Below, piece by piece: positions 7,757 through 15,779 of a DNA stretch of 41,275 nt; within the stretch, counting starts at the first letter, position 1, and the number at the start of each line of letters is the position of its first letter. The DNA is from Sphaerisporangium album (GTDB lineage: Bacteria; Actinomycetota; Actinomycetes; Streptosporangiales; Streptosporangiaceae): NCBI RefSeq assembly GCF_003323745.1, contig NZ_QOIL01000010.1:278120-319394 (forward strand). Reading direction: 5' to 3'. The notes beneath the pieces were generated by a model that was given only the letters and a program-made list of their open reading frames with translations, was not told where the DNA came from and did no database searches. Both the position numbers and the translations under genes were made by a program.

Positions 7757-10030
7757 TCACGCGATCGGGGTCGCGTAGAGGTCGCCGCCGGCCATCTGCT
7801 CCCAGGCGGAGAACGGGCCGGTGCCCGTCCTGGTCAGGTTGCGCCGCCGCCATTCGAACCGGGGCGCGTCCGGGGACATGCCCGCCACCAGGTCGGCGAG
7901 CGTGTACGCGAGATGTACCGTCTTGTCCCACTCCTCGCGAGTCAGGTAGACGGTCACGGGGTCGGTGCCGCCCCGCCTGAGCTGGACCTCCAGGCCCTCC
8001 AGCCCGGCGAGCTCCGGCGGCAGGTCGGCCGCGTGCTGGAGCTGGAAGCTCCGCACCCGCACGGTGGTGTCGAGGTTGACGGTGGCGGCCAGCTCGTGCA
8101 CGCGCTCCAGCACGTCCGCCGCCGTGACGTCCAGCCCCACGCGGTCGAAGTCCAGGGCCACCCGCCCGACCACGCCCGGGTCGACCGGCTCCCGGGGGAC
8201 CAGCGTCACGGTGGTCTCGCCGCCCGCCGCGACGGTGAAGGGCAGCGGCGAGACGTCCGCCGGGACGGCGTCGACGGGCTGGTGCCCCGCCGGCGCCACG
8301 ACCAGCAGCGTCGCCACCGCCTGCCGCACGGTCGCCGAGCCGGCGGCCAGGTTCCTCACCCGGGCGGTCAGCCTGCCGGCGCCGTCCGGCTCGACCTCCA
8401 GGAACTCGTCGTTCGGCGCGTCCAGCCTGATCCGCACGGGGATCTCCCTGACCGTGCCGGCGTCCTCGGGGGAGGTCTTCAGCGTGACGCGGACGGAGGC
8501 CTCGATCCCGGTCGCCGGTCCCTGCGCGGGGGCGAGCATCCGGCACAGCAACGTGTAGAACTCCAGGCTGCAGTCGTAGACCAGCTCGAAGCCCCTCGGG
8601 TCGACGGCGGACCCGTCGGGCTGCTCCACCACATCGCCGCCGAGGCCGGTGAACAGCGAGGAGGGGCGGAACTCGGTCTTCTCCAGCCCGCCCACGGCGA
8701 ACTCCGGATAGGGCAGGTTCTCGGCCTCGGCGATCGTCGTGCGCAGCCGTTCGAGCGGTTCGGGGGCGAACCACGGCGTCAGCGCGAACCGCACCCGGAC
8801 GCGATGGGCGGCGCTCGCCGGCCGGCCCTGCGGGACGGGCTGCTCGCGCAGCAGCGCCGTCACCGCGGGAACGCCCCGCGCGGTGTCGAACGCCAGCCGG
8901 TACTCCGTGGGCAGCACGTAGTACTGGTTGGGAATGGGGGAGGCCTTCCAGGGGCCGGCCGGGCCGGTGATCCACACCGTGTCGGGGTCGAACCCGATCG
9001 CGCCGTTGACCAGCGCGTAGATGGGCCGGTTGGCGTGGGCCTCGGTCGGGAACCACATGGAGATCCCCCGCCGGTCGGCCGTGAGCGTGAGCGCGTCCTC
9101 GTGCGGTTCGGACCGCGGCGGAGGGTCGGGCCGCTCCAGGATCCACCGCCCGGGGTTGCGCAACAGCAACCGATCGAGCCGCAGCGCGTCCGGGGAGAGG
9201 TTCAAGGACTCGGCGGCGAGGGTCGCGGACGTGAGCGTGAGGCGGATCCGGGGCCGCTCGAAGAGCTCACGGACGGGCAGGTCGGCGTGGGGGGTGTACT
9301 CGATCGGGTCCGGCCGCAGGGGGATCTTCTCGACGGGGATGTACTTCTCCGGGATCAGGGGGCCGTGGCCGTCGCGGCCGACCTCCAGGGGGCCGGGCCT
9401 TCGCGGGTGGCGGTCGACGGGGATGTACTTCTCCGGAATCCGGGGGCCGTGGTCGCCGCCCTCGTCCTCGGGCTCGGGCGGGAGCGCCAGCCGCCAGTGG
9501 ACGGTGCCGGTGACCGTGAGCACGGCGGTCTCGTCCTTCTGCAGCACCGCCGCCACGCGGGCCGGATCGTCGAGCGGGGCCACGGCGACCAGCCGGCGCG
9601 CCACCCCGGGATCGCCGGTGGGCTCCTCGTGTACCTCGGTGAAGACCACGGAGACCCCGGGGACGGAGGTGACGAACGCGACCTTCACCCCGTCCAGCGG
9701 CAGCGGGGAGGCGTCCGCGGCGACGGAGGGGTGGCGGCGGAGCTCCAGCGTGACCCGCAGCTGCCAGGCGTCCCCCGACTTCCCGATGAACACCGCGGGC
9801 GTGGCCGAGGACGGCGTGCGCCGGGGGATCGAGGCCGCCGGCACGTAGTACGTCCCGCTGGGCGCGCCCTGCCAGGTCTGGTCGACCCGGGAGGGCGGCC
9901 CGGTCAGCACCGGCGCGGCGTCGATGGCCGCCCTGGTCAGCGCGCCCGAGAACCGCGTGAAGATCGACGGGTCGAGGTCGAGGATCAACGGCACACGGCC
10001 GGCGGGGTTGGCCGGGAACTCGCCTTCCAT
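7757..10030 (-). CDS. P2: large beta-rich protein of the P1-P8 cluster, function unknown
   Basis: 757 residues, no signal peptide. I do not recognise a named family. It starts MEGEFPANPAGRVPLILDLD with a good AGGAG site, 21 nt after the P3 stop, so it is cotranscribed with P3. The sequence is mostly short alternating hydrophobic strands, suggesting stacked beta-sandwiches. A linker at about residues 190-245 is rich in Pro and charged residues and holds a repeated motif IPEKYIPV (see the 38-nt repeat). The C-terminal half includes FRPSSLFTGLGG and ELVYDCSLEFYTLLCRM, then Ig-like strands (RVTLKTSPEDAGTV, VRIRLDAPNDEFLEV). It lacks the head motif of P3/P4/P6-P8 and so may be an accessory subunit. 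Confidence 0.85.
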   Translation of the reverse strand: MEGEFPANPAGRVPLILDLDPSIFTRFSGALTRAAIDAAPVLTGPPSRVDQTWQGAPSGTYYVPAASIPRRTPSSATPAVFIGKSGDAWQLRVTLELRRHPSVAADASPLPLDGVKVAFVTSVPGVSVVFTEVHEEPTGDPGVARRLVAVAPLDDPARVAAVLQKDETAVLTVTGTVHWRLALPPEPEDEGGDHGPRIPEKYIPVDRHPRRPGPLEVGRDGHGPLIPEKYIPVEKIPLRPDPIEYTPHADLPVRELFERPRIRLTLTSATLAAESLNLSPDALRLDRLLLRNPGRWILERPDPPPRSEPHEDALTLTADRRGISMWFPTEAHANRPIYALVNGAIGFDPDTVWITGPAGPWKASPIPNQYYVLPTEYRLAFDTARGVPAVTALLREQPVPQGRPASAAHRVRVRFALTPWFAPEPLERLRTTIAEAENLPYPEFAVGGLEKTEFRPSSLFTGLGGDVVEQPDGSAVDPRGFELVYDCSLEFYTLLCRMLAPAQGPATGIEASVRVTLKTSPEDAGTVREIPVRIRLDAPNDEFLEVEPDGAGRLTARVRNLAAGSATVRQAVATLLVVAPAGHQPVDAVPADVSPLPFTVAAGGETTVTLVPREPVDPGVVGRVALDFDRVGLDVTAADVLERVHELAATVNLDTTVRVRSFQLQHAADLPPELAGLEGLEVQLRRGGTDPVTVYLTREEWDKTVHLAYTLADLVAGMSPDAPRFEWRRRNLTRTGTGPFSAWEQMAGGDLYATPIA
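9331..9452. repeat. 38-nt direct repeat inside P2
   Basis: Positions 9331-9368 and 9415-9452 match at 36 of 38 bases, with an 84-nt (28-codon) offset, so the repeat is in frame. Each copy encodes HGPxIPEKYIPV in the linker of P2. Near-identity at DNA level, rather than only at protein level, points to a recent tandem duplication. Confidence 0.85.
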
Positions 10031-10051
10031 CCTGCTCTCCTGTCCGGATGT

Positions 10052-12394
10052 CTAGAGCTCGACCACGAGGAGGATGTCCTCGGTCGAGACGGGGCCGACG
10101 ACCTTCTTCACGCCGTCCACGCCGTAACCGTGGATCTCGTAGGTGTAACCCTTGGCGGTGGCGTCCCGCAGCGGGACCGTCCACGGCTCGCTGGTCAGCG
10201 GGGTCGCCGCCGTGTACTGGAAGGTCTTCTCGGTGACGCGCCCGGTGCCGGGGTCGGTGTGCCTGAGCCGCACGACCACCAGCCGCCATCTGGTCATGTC
10301 GAGCAGCGCCGGCTGGACCTCGACCGTCAGGGTGGCGCCGGTCACCTCGCCGACGAACTTCGCGGTGTCGCCGCTGGTCTGCCACTCTCCGAGGTCCACC
10401 GCGCCGTCGGCGTAGGCGACGTCGACCTTGTACCTGTACTCCTGCAGGTCGGGATCGCGCAGCCGTACCTTCCACACCCACGGGTCGTCGTGGGCCTCGA
10501 AGACGTGCACGGTGTCGACCTCGTAGTCGTTGGCGGGGTCGCTGTAGCGGACGGACAACACGATCGACGAGATCGGCGGGAACGCCCCCTGCGGGGTGAA
10601 GGTGACGGTCAGCGTGTCGTCGAACGGGGCGTCGACGACCAGCCGGGCCGTGGTCGAGCGCTGGGGCTCCAGCTCCATCCGGCTGCCGTCCAGCAGGGTG
10701 AAGACGAACTGGCGCTCGTACTCCCGGGACGGGTCGCCGTTGGTGTAGGTGAACCAGCTGCCCTCGCTCTTGCCCGAGGTCAGCGTCACCGTCTCGGTGG
10801 CGGAGGGGGAGTTCAGGCCGGGGTAGCGCAGCTTGACGTCGGCCCGCTCGACGACGTCCCACGGGATCTTCCCGGTGATGCAGGTGACCTGGACGCAGCT
10901 CAGGCTGTCGTAGCCGATGACGAGGCTCTTCAGCCGGGTCTCCACGGGCGGGACGTGCACCTCGCTCTGCGAGGCCCGGTAGTGCAGTGTGCTCGAGTAG
11001 GTGAAGGTGTCCTTGGGCGTGCCGTCCGCGGCCTTGGCCATCGTCGTCCGGAAGTAGTAGACCTCGCGTCCCGTGGTGAAGTCGAACGTCTCCGATCGCG
11101 TCTTCGTCTCGTTGTGGCCGGGCCGGTCGTCGGTCTGCCGGTAGTCCAGGTGCACCTGCACGGTGTGGATCGGATCCTTCTCGAACTCGGCGGTGACCCG
11201 GACGGGGACGTCCAGCCGGTGGAAGATCGGGGTGTTGAGGTCGGCCTCCACGGTCCGCGCCTGGAGCACCGCGGGGTCGATCATGTCGAACAGCTTGGCG
11301 TTGGGCTGCACGTTGACCGGCTGGGAGAGCCGGCCGTCCAGGGTGAAGTCGATGGTGCCCTTCATGGATTGGGTGAAGTCCTTCAGCCAGAGCTGGTTGC
11401 CGCCGATGACAGGGGTGCCCGCGGGTTTGAAGTTCTGCAGCGGGTCGGTGCCGAGCTTGTCCTTGTTGAGGTCGGGGGTGAACCCCGGTGTGAAGAACCG
11501 GTCCTTGAGATAGCCCTGGGCGATGTCCAGCACGAGGTTCTCCAGCCGCTTGGCCGCCTCGTCGGCGACGGCCTGGTCCTGGCCGGTCATGGCCGGGAAG
11601 TCGACCCTGTCGTAGGTCACGTGCAGGCTCGCGACCTTGGTCTGCAGCTCCTGGAGGCTGGAGACCTGCGGGTAGATGCGCACGGGGTGCCCGTTGTGGG
11701 TCTCGGTCACCGTGGTGTGCTCCTTGAGCTCGTTGTAGACGTCCTCGGAGTTCCCGGTGATCGAGATGTGGATGTTGGGCAGCCTGGCCTGGTACCTGAG
11801 GCTGTAGTAGACGCCCCCCGGGGAGACCCCGCTCTTCAGCGACTCGCGGAGCAGGCGCGCGCCCTCCTGGCCCAGCAGCATGGTGAAGCTGGCGAGGTTG
11901 CTGCCGGTCAGGGATGGCTTGTCCGACCCTTCGTACCCCTTGAGGAACGTCGGCCCCGCGCTGGGCAGCATGGCGAATTTCACCGTGCCGTCCACCCACG
12001 TCGGGTAGGAGAGCCGGGGCGTGCCCGAGGCGCCGGTACGCCGGCGGTAGACGACGGTTCCCTCGTGCATCGAGGCCATCAGCCCGCCGTTCATGATGGT
12101 GGCCTCGATGTAGTCGATGATCTTGGCCTGGTCCTCCTGGCCGACGCGCACTTCGAGGGTCATGCTGAGCAGCCCGCCCTCCTGCTCGCCCCGGGGAAGT
12201 TGCTCCGCCGCCGACGCCATGAGGCTCATGTCGCGGGCGAACAGCATCATCGAGATGGAGGGCACGCCGTCGTCGGTCATGGCCGGCGACGGCTTGCCGG
12301 GGAGCATCCAGAACTGCAGTTCGTCCTCGTCGTCCTGGAAGATCTCCACGTGGTCGACACCGGGGACGACGAACTTGCTGAAGAGGTTGAGCAT
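10052..12394 (-). CDS. P3: head-plus-beta-repeat paralogue
   Basis: 780 residues, the longest paralogue. The head (about 1-235) has FQDDEDELQFWMLPGKP, GGLLSMTLEV, DKPSLTGSNLASFTMLL and SPGGVYYSLRYQARLP, matching the order of motifs in P6-P8. A helical insert follows (about 245-330, NELKEHTTVTETHNG through KRLENLVLDIAQGYLKDRFF). The hinge is DLNTPIFHRLDV and EFEKDPIHTVQVHLDY. The tail is three to four Ig-like repeats of about 90-110 residues, each with a strand pair like VRYSDPANDY, a central W, and RDPDLQEYRYKVDVAYADG or RDATAKGYTYEIHGYGVDG. No signal peptide. The ATG at 12394 follows the P4 stop by 9 nt with AGGGAG in between, so translation is probably coupled. Function unknown. Confidence 0.88.
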   Translation of the reverse strand: MLNLFSKFVVPGVDHVEIFQDDEDELQFWMLPGKPSPAMTDDGVPSISMMLFARDMSLMASAAEQLPRGEQEGGLLSMTLEVRVGQEDQAKIIDYIEATIMNGGLMASMHEGTVVYRRRTGASGTPRLSYPTWVDGTVKFAMLPSAGPTFLKGYEGSDKPSLTGSNLASFTMLLGQEGARLLRESLKSGVSPGGVYYSLRYQARLPNIHISITGNSEDVYNELKEHTTVTETHNGHPVRIYPQVSSLQELQTKVASLHVTYDRVDFPAMTGQDQAVADEAAKRLENLVLDIAQGYLKDRFFTPGFTPDLNKDKLGTDPLQNFKPAGTPVIGGNQLWLKDFTQSMKGTIDFTLDGRLSQPVNVQPNAKLFDMIDPAVLQARTVEADLNTPIFHRLDVPVRVTAEFEKDPIHTVQVHLDYRQTDDRPGHNETKTRSETFDFTTGREVYYFRTTMAKAADGTPKDTFTYSSTLHYRASQSEVHVPPVETRLKSLVIGYDSLSCVQVTCITGKIPWDVVERADVKLRYPGLNSPSATETVTLTSGKSEGSWFTYTNGDPSREYERQFVFTLLDGSRMELEPQRSTTARLVVDAPFDDTLTVTFTPQGAFPPISSIVLSVRYSDPANDYEVDTVHVFEAHDDPWVWKVRLRDPDLQEYRYKVDVAYADGAVDLGEWQTSGDTAKFVGEVTGATLTVEVQPALLDMTRWRLVVVRLRHTDPGTGRVTEKTFQYTAATPLTSEPWTVPLRDATAKGYTYEIHGYGVDGVKKVVGPVSTEDILLVVEL

Positions 12395-12403
12395 CTCCGC
12401 TCC

Positions 12404-14233
12404 CTACGCGGGTGGCAGTCGCAGGACGAGGGTCCTTTTGTCCGACGTGCTCTCCGGCACGGTCCGGCGGGTGCCGTCGGCCAGGTAGTACGTCGCGGTC
12501 CAGGTGTAGGCGGCCGGCTCGCCGGGGGGCACCGGCGCCGTCCAGGTGCGGGCGCCGCGCTGTGCGGGGGAGAAGGTCAGGGCGGCGCCGGCGCCCGGGC
12601 CGGTCAGCCGCACCACGATGAGCTTGACCACGGAGTAGTCGATCGGGTCGTCGGCCACGGTCACGGTCAGCACCGCCTCCGGCATGTCGCCGACCTCGAC
12701 GGTCTGCGACCCGGAGGCCTCGATCCACTCCCCGGAGCGCTGTTCGCCGGTCGCGTAGGTGCTGGCCACCTTGTACCGGAAGCCGGGCGGCTCGCCGGGC
12801 AGCAGGCCGGCGGTCCACGACGCGGTCTCCGCGCCCGGCCGCAGGACCAGGGTCTCCCGGGTGACCCGCCCGTCGACTCCGGTGTGCTCGCACTGGACGA
12901 TGTGCGCCGTGGCCGTGCCGAACCCGCCCGGCGCGCGCAGCCGGACGGCGAGGAAGCGGTCGTAGGGGCCCGTCAGGATCAGGCGGTCGCTCGCGCCCGG
13001 CGCCCACGGCTTCTCGATCCGGCGGCCGTCGCGCAGGTTGTACCGGACCCGGTGATCCCAGGGGTGGTCGATCAGCGCGTGGACGGGCCGCTCGGACACC
13101 GCGCGGCGCCGGTCCTCGCGCAGCACCACGGCGTCCTCCTCGCCGTCGTAGCGCACCCCGGCCTCCACCGACTCCGTGAGCCCCCAGTCCACGGCCGTGC
13201 CGTCGATCTCCACCCGCAGCCGCCCGGCGGCGGGCACCCGCAGCAGCAGGTAGCGGCCCCGGGAGGTGGCCTCGGGCAGGGTGGCGGTCGCCGCGGTGCC
13301 GGGGAACTGCACCACCGCGTCGTAGGTGTACACCGGCTCGCCGCCGGGCGGCAGGACGGTCTCGACGGCGTCCACCGAGGCGCTGTCGGTGAACAGGGCC
13401 TCGTGCCGGAACGATCCGCAGCGCAGCCGCAGGCGGACCGAGTGGATGTCGCCACGGGCGAAGTCGGCGTCGCACTGGGTCTCGACGCGCAGCGTGCGGA
13501 AGATCGGCTCGGTCAGGTCGTACTCGTGCAGCCCCTCCGCGGGCAGCGGGAGGTTTCCTCGCGGGCCGGCCCGCGAGGTGATCACCGCGCCCGCGGTCAG
13601 CACGATGTCGTACTCCCTGCCGTCCGCGCCCAGGTCACGGGCCGCCCACTCCGCGAGCTGCCGCCTGAACTCCTCGAGGGACGCGCCGGGCTCGCCGGGC
13701 GCGTCGAGCAGTTCGACGCCCGACCGGCCGCCCGCCGACCACAGGCGCGCCCTGCCCTCGGGCAGCCGGGCGAGGAACGTCAGGTCGTAGGCCACCGCCA
13801 GGGGAGAGGGGGTCTGGCCGGCCTGCTCCCACAGCAGGGTCGCCATGTCGGCGGTCAGGGTGGCCTCGAAGCCGGCGAGGCAGCCGTCCATCAGGGAGGG
13901 ACGGCTGGAGATCGCGGCCTGGCCCGGGAGGGCGAGCTGTACCGTGCCGTCGACGAACTGGGGCGCGCGGACCTCGGGGGTCCGGCCGCCGGAGTCTTCC
14001 CGGAGCCGGTCGACCAGCGCGTCGCCGGGACCGGCGAGTTCGGTCTGGAGGTCGAGAAAGCCGCCCCCATTATCAGTATTTGTCCGATATTTCAGAAATG
14101 AGAAGCACGGGGAACCGTCCGGGCGCCGGCGAACGCGCGGAATCTCGGGCACGAAGTAATACACCGATCGATCTTCGTCGTCGGCGAAAACAAGATCCGC
14201 TCCCCCGAGCGGTAATGCGGGCAGCGACAGCAA
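12404..14233 (-). CDS. P4: short head-plus-beta-repeat paralogue, TTG start
   Basis: 609 residues. The TTG at 14233 is chosen because MLSLPALPLGGADLVFADDE aligns residue for residue with the starts of P6 (MLRIDS), P7 (MLYLNP) and P8 (MLQLGA), and a purine-rich stretch lies just upstream. Head motifs are YYFVPEIPRV, GGGFLDLQTEL, SRPSLMDGCLAGFEATL and LAVAYDLTFLARLP. The long helical insert of P3/P6/P7 is almost absent. The hinge is YDLTEPIFRTLRVETQ, DADFARGDIHSVRL. The tail ends YTWTATYYLADGTRRTVPES, very like the end of P6 (YRWSATYYMKDQTERTVPER), and both proteins close with LPPA. It is first in the leftward operon. Confidence 0.87.
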   Translation of the reverse strand: MLSLPALPLGGADLVFADDEDRSVYYFVPEIPRVRRRPDGSPCFSFLKYRTNTDNGGGFLDLQTELAGPGDALVDRLREDSGGRTPEVRAPQFVDGTVQLALPGQAAISSRPSLMDGCLAGFEATLTADMATLLWEQAGQTPSPLAVAYDLTFLARLPEGRARLWSAGGRSGVELLDAPGEPGASLEEFRRQLAEWAARDLGADGREYDIVLTAGAVITSRAGPRGNLPLPAEGLHEYDLTEPIFRTLRVETQCDADFARGDIHSVRLRLRCGSFRHEALFTDSASVDAVETVLPPGGEPVYTYDAVVQFPGTAATATLPEATSRGRYLLLRVPAAGRLRVEIDGTAVDWGLTESVEAGVRYDGEEDAVVLREDRRRAVSERPVHALIDHPWDHRVRYNLRDGRRIEKPWAPGASDRLILTGPYDRFLAVRLRAPGGFGTATAHIVQCEHTGVDGRVTRETLVLRPGAETASWTAGLLPGEPPGFRYKVASTYATGEQRSGEWIEASGSQTVEVGDMPEAVLTVTVADDPIDYSVVKLIVVRLTGPGAGAALTFSPAQRGARTWTAPVPPGEPAAYTWTATYYLADGTRRTVPESTSDKRTLVLRLPPA

Positions 14234-14263
14234 ACGACCCCCCCTGCCTCGATCGTAGGGGCG

Positions 14264-14292
14264 ACTGTAGACGCCGAAGCGAGGGTTAACAA
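14264..14292 (-). promoter_or_regulatory. Promoter of the leftward P4-P1 operon
   Basis: On the minus strand, TTGTTA (14287-14292), a 17-nt spacer and TACAGT (14264-14269) make a good vegetative-type promoter. Transcription would start near 14257, giving a leader of about 24 nt before the P4 TTG. Predicted from sequence only. Confidence 0.55.
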
Positions 14293-14302
14293 GGCTATTT
14301 AT

Positions 14303-14318
14303 GAGGATATATGACCTC
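14303..14318. promoter_or_regulatory. Dyad-symmetric element in the divergent P4/P5 region
   Basis: GAGGatATATgaCCTC is a 16-nt element with symmetry at 12 positions. It sits in an AT-rich island (about 14280-14350) quite unlike the surrounding GC-rich sequence, between the two divergent operons. It is a candidate operator controlling both. A TATACT at 14331-14336 and a TTGACT at 14353-14358 lie on the rightward side; the latter with a weak GATCGT at 14376-14381 would start transcription at the P5 GTG. Confidence 0.4.
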
Positions 14319-14387
14319 TACTTGGAACGATATACTGCTAAGCTTATTTACCTTGACTCGCGTTTAGCCGGGTGAGATCGTCGCGAT

Positions 14388-15653
14388 GTGCCGAACGCCT
14401 TCCTGGACGACGCCGATCCCACGATCGTGCACGTCGTGCCCGGCGACCCCGGCCCGGCCCGCTCGCCCTCGGGCACCCCGATGGTCACCCTGATCGCCTC
14501 CGGCGACACGGCTGTACTCAACCTCGGCACGGTCTGGTGGCCCGGCGAGGCCGAGCTGTCCGCGGGTCTCGCCGCCCTCGCCCGGGAGGTAGGCCGTTCC
14601 CCCGGCGAGCTGCGGGTGGGCGCGGGCGCGGTGACGGCACGGTCGGTGTCGGCGTGGATCCGCGCCGGCGACGGCTCCGAACACGAGCTGGGCCGCACCA
14701 CCCCCTCCGGGACGCCGCCCTTCTCCGCGGTCCTGTCCCTCGCCGTCCCGGCCGAGCACCTCGGCGCGGTACGGCGGGCGTGCCTCGGTGAGCCCGGCCT
14801 GCTGTCGGTGCGGCTGGAGGGCGAGCTGGTCCGGGGGCACACCGCCACCACCGTCCTCGAAGCCGCGGCGGGGGGACTCGGGGGAGAGGTCTCCCGGCAC
14901 CGCGTCCACCTGCCCGGCTGCGACCCCGAGGTCATCGCCGCCGCCGACCGGCTGGCCGAGGCGCGGCTGGCCGAGGCGCGCTCCGCGGGCTCCCCGCCCG
15001 GGGGCGTCCTGCGGGTCTCCGCGACCGTGCGGCAGCCGTCCACCGTTCCCCTGACCCGCACGGCCGATGTCGGTGCCTGGATCCGCGGCACCCGCGAGCC
15101 GCACGTGTTCGAATACGAGAAACCCGCCGAGGGGAAGGCCCCTTCGCCGGGGCCGATGCCGGTCCGCGTCGGCTTCGACGCCTCGGGGTCCCCGATCGAG
15201 CGTGTCGAGGCGCGGTGCGGCGACGCCGTGGCCGTGCTGCTTCCCCCCTTCGACCGGCCCGCCGACCTCGCCGGCGGCGGAGAGCTGACGGCGGTGACCT
15301 CCTACCGCACCGGCGGCCCCGCCTACCGGCGCACGGTGCGGGCGGGCGCCTCCGGCTGGACCCTCACCCCCGCCGACCTCGGGCTGGCCGAGATCCGCGT
15401 CGACGCCGCCGCGCTGCGCGACCGGGGCGCGACGCACGTCCGGGCGGAGGTCCACTACCAGCCGAGCGGCGAGGGGACCTCCGAGCGCCGCGTGATCGAG
15501 CTGGGCCCAGGCGGCTGGACCACGTCCTGGCACGTCGTCAGCCGTGCCCCCGACATGGCCGGGGAGCTGCTGGTGACCGGTCTTGCGGTGACGCCGTCCA
15601 CCCTCGCCGGGCCGGCCTTCCTGCGGTCGGCGACGCCCGACCTCGTCCTCTAG
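14388..15653 (+). CDS. P5: accessory beta-rich protein of the cluster
   Basis: 421 residues from a GTG at 14388; GGTGAG lies 11 nt upstream, or the mRNA may be leaderless. There is no recognised family and no signal peptide. It seems to have two similar halves: VTARSVSAWIRAGDGSEHEL (about 85-105) and TRTADVGAWIRGTREPHVFE (about 224-243) share an AWIRxG core. The C-terminal about 90 residues (LAEIRVDAAALRDRGATHVR, AEVHYQPSGEGTSERRVIEL, WHV) match one tail repeat of P3/P6/P7. It is the first gene of the rightward operon P5-P6-P7-P8, and may be a cap or adaptor built from the same repeat. Confidence 0.82.
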   Translation: MPNAFLDDADPTIVHVVPGDPGPARSPSGTPMVTLIASGDTAVLNLGTVWWPGEAELSAGLAALAREVGRSPGELRVGAGAVTARSVSAWIRAGDGSEHELGRTTPSGTPPFSAVLSLAVPAEHLGAVRRACLGEPGLLSVRLEGELVRGHTATTVLEAAAGGLGGEVSRHRVHLPGCDPEVIAAADRLAEARLAEARSAGSPPGGVLRVSATVRQPSTVPLTRTADVGAWIRGTREPHVFEYEKPAEGKAPSPGPMPVRVGFDASGSPIERVEARCGDAVAVLLPPFDRPADLAGGGELTAVTSYRTGGPAYRRTVRAGASGWTLTPADLGLAEIRVDAAALRDRGATHVRAEVHYQPSGEGTSERRVIELGPGGWTTSWHVVSRAPDMAGELLVTGLAVTPSTLAGPAFLRSATPDLVL

Positions 15654-15703
15654 CCACACGCCGACCTTCCAGCCGACGAGCTTCGACCCACGTGAGCTCC
15701 CCT

Positions 15704-15764
15704 GACCCGACCGGGCCCACTGGCCCCACTGACCCTACTGACTCGACTGACTCGACTGACTCGG
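15704..15764. repeat. 9-bp tandem repeat in the P5-P6 intergenic region
   Basis: Nearly seven consecutive 9-mers run GACCCGACC, GGGCCCACT, GGCCCCACT, GACCCTACT, GACTCGACT, GACTCGACT, GACTCGG. The array ends 4 nt before the CGGAGG ribosome-binding site of P6. One frame would encode a PTDSTDS-type peptide, but that frame joins neither P5 nor P6. Confidence 0.85.
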
Positions 15765-15779
15765 CCACGGAGGCCCGAC

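Noticed and set aside
7535..14101. Continuous 2188-codon open frame on the plus strand
   Set aside because: It is antisense to P1-P4, has no recognisable domain, and is rich in Arg/Gly/Val/His of the kind produced by the complement of GC3-rich genes.
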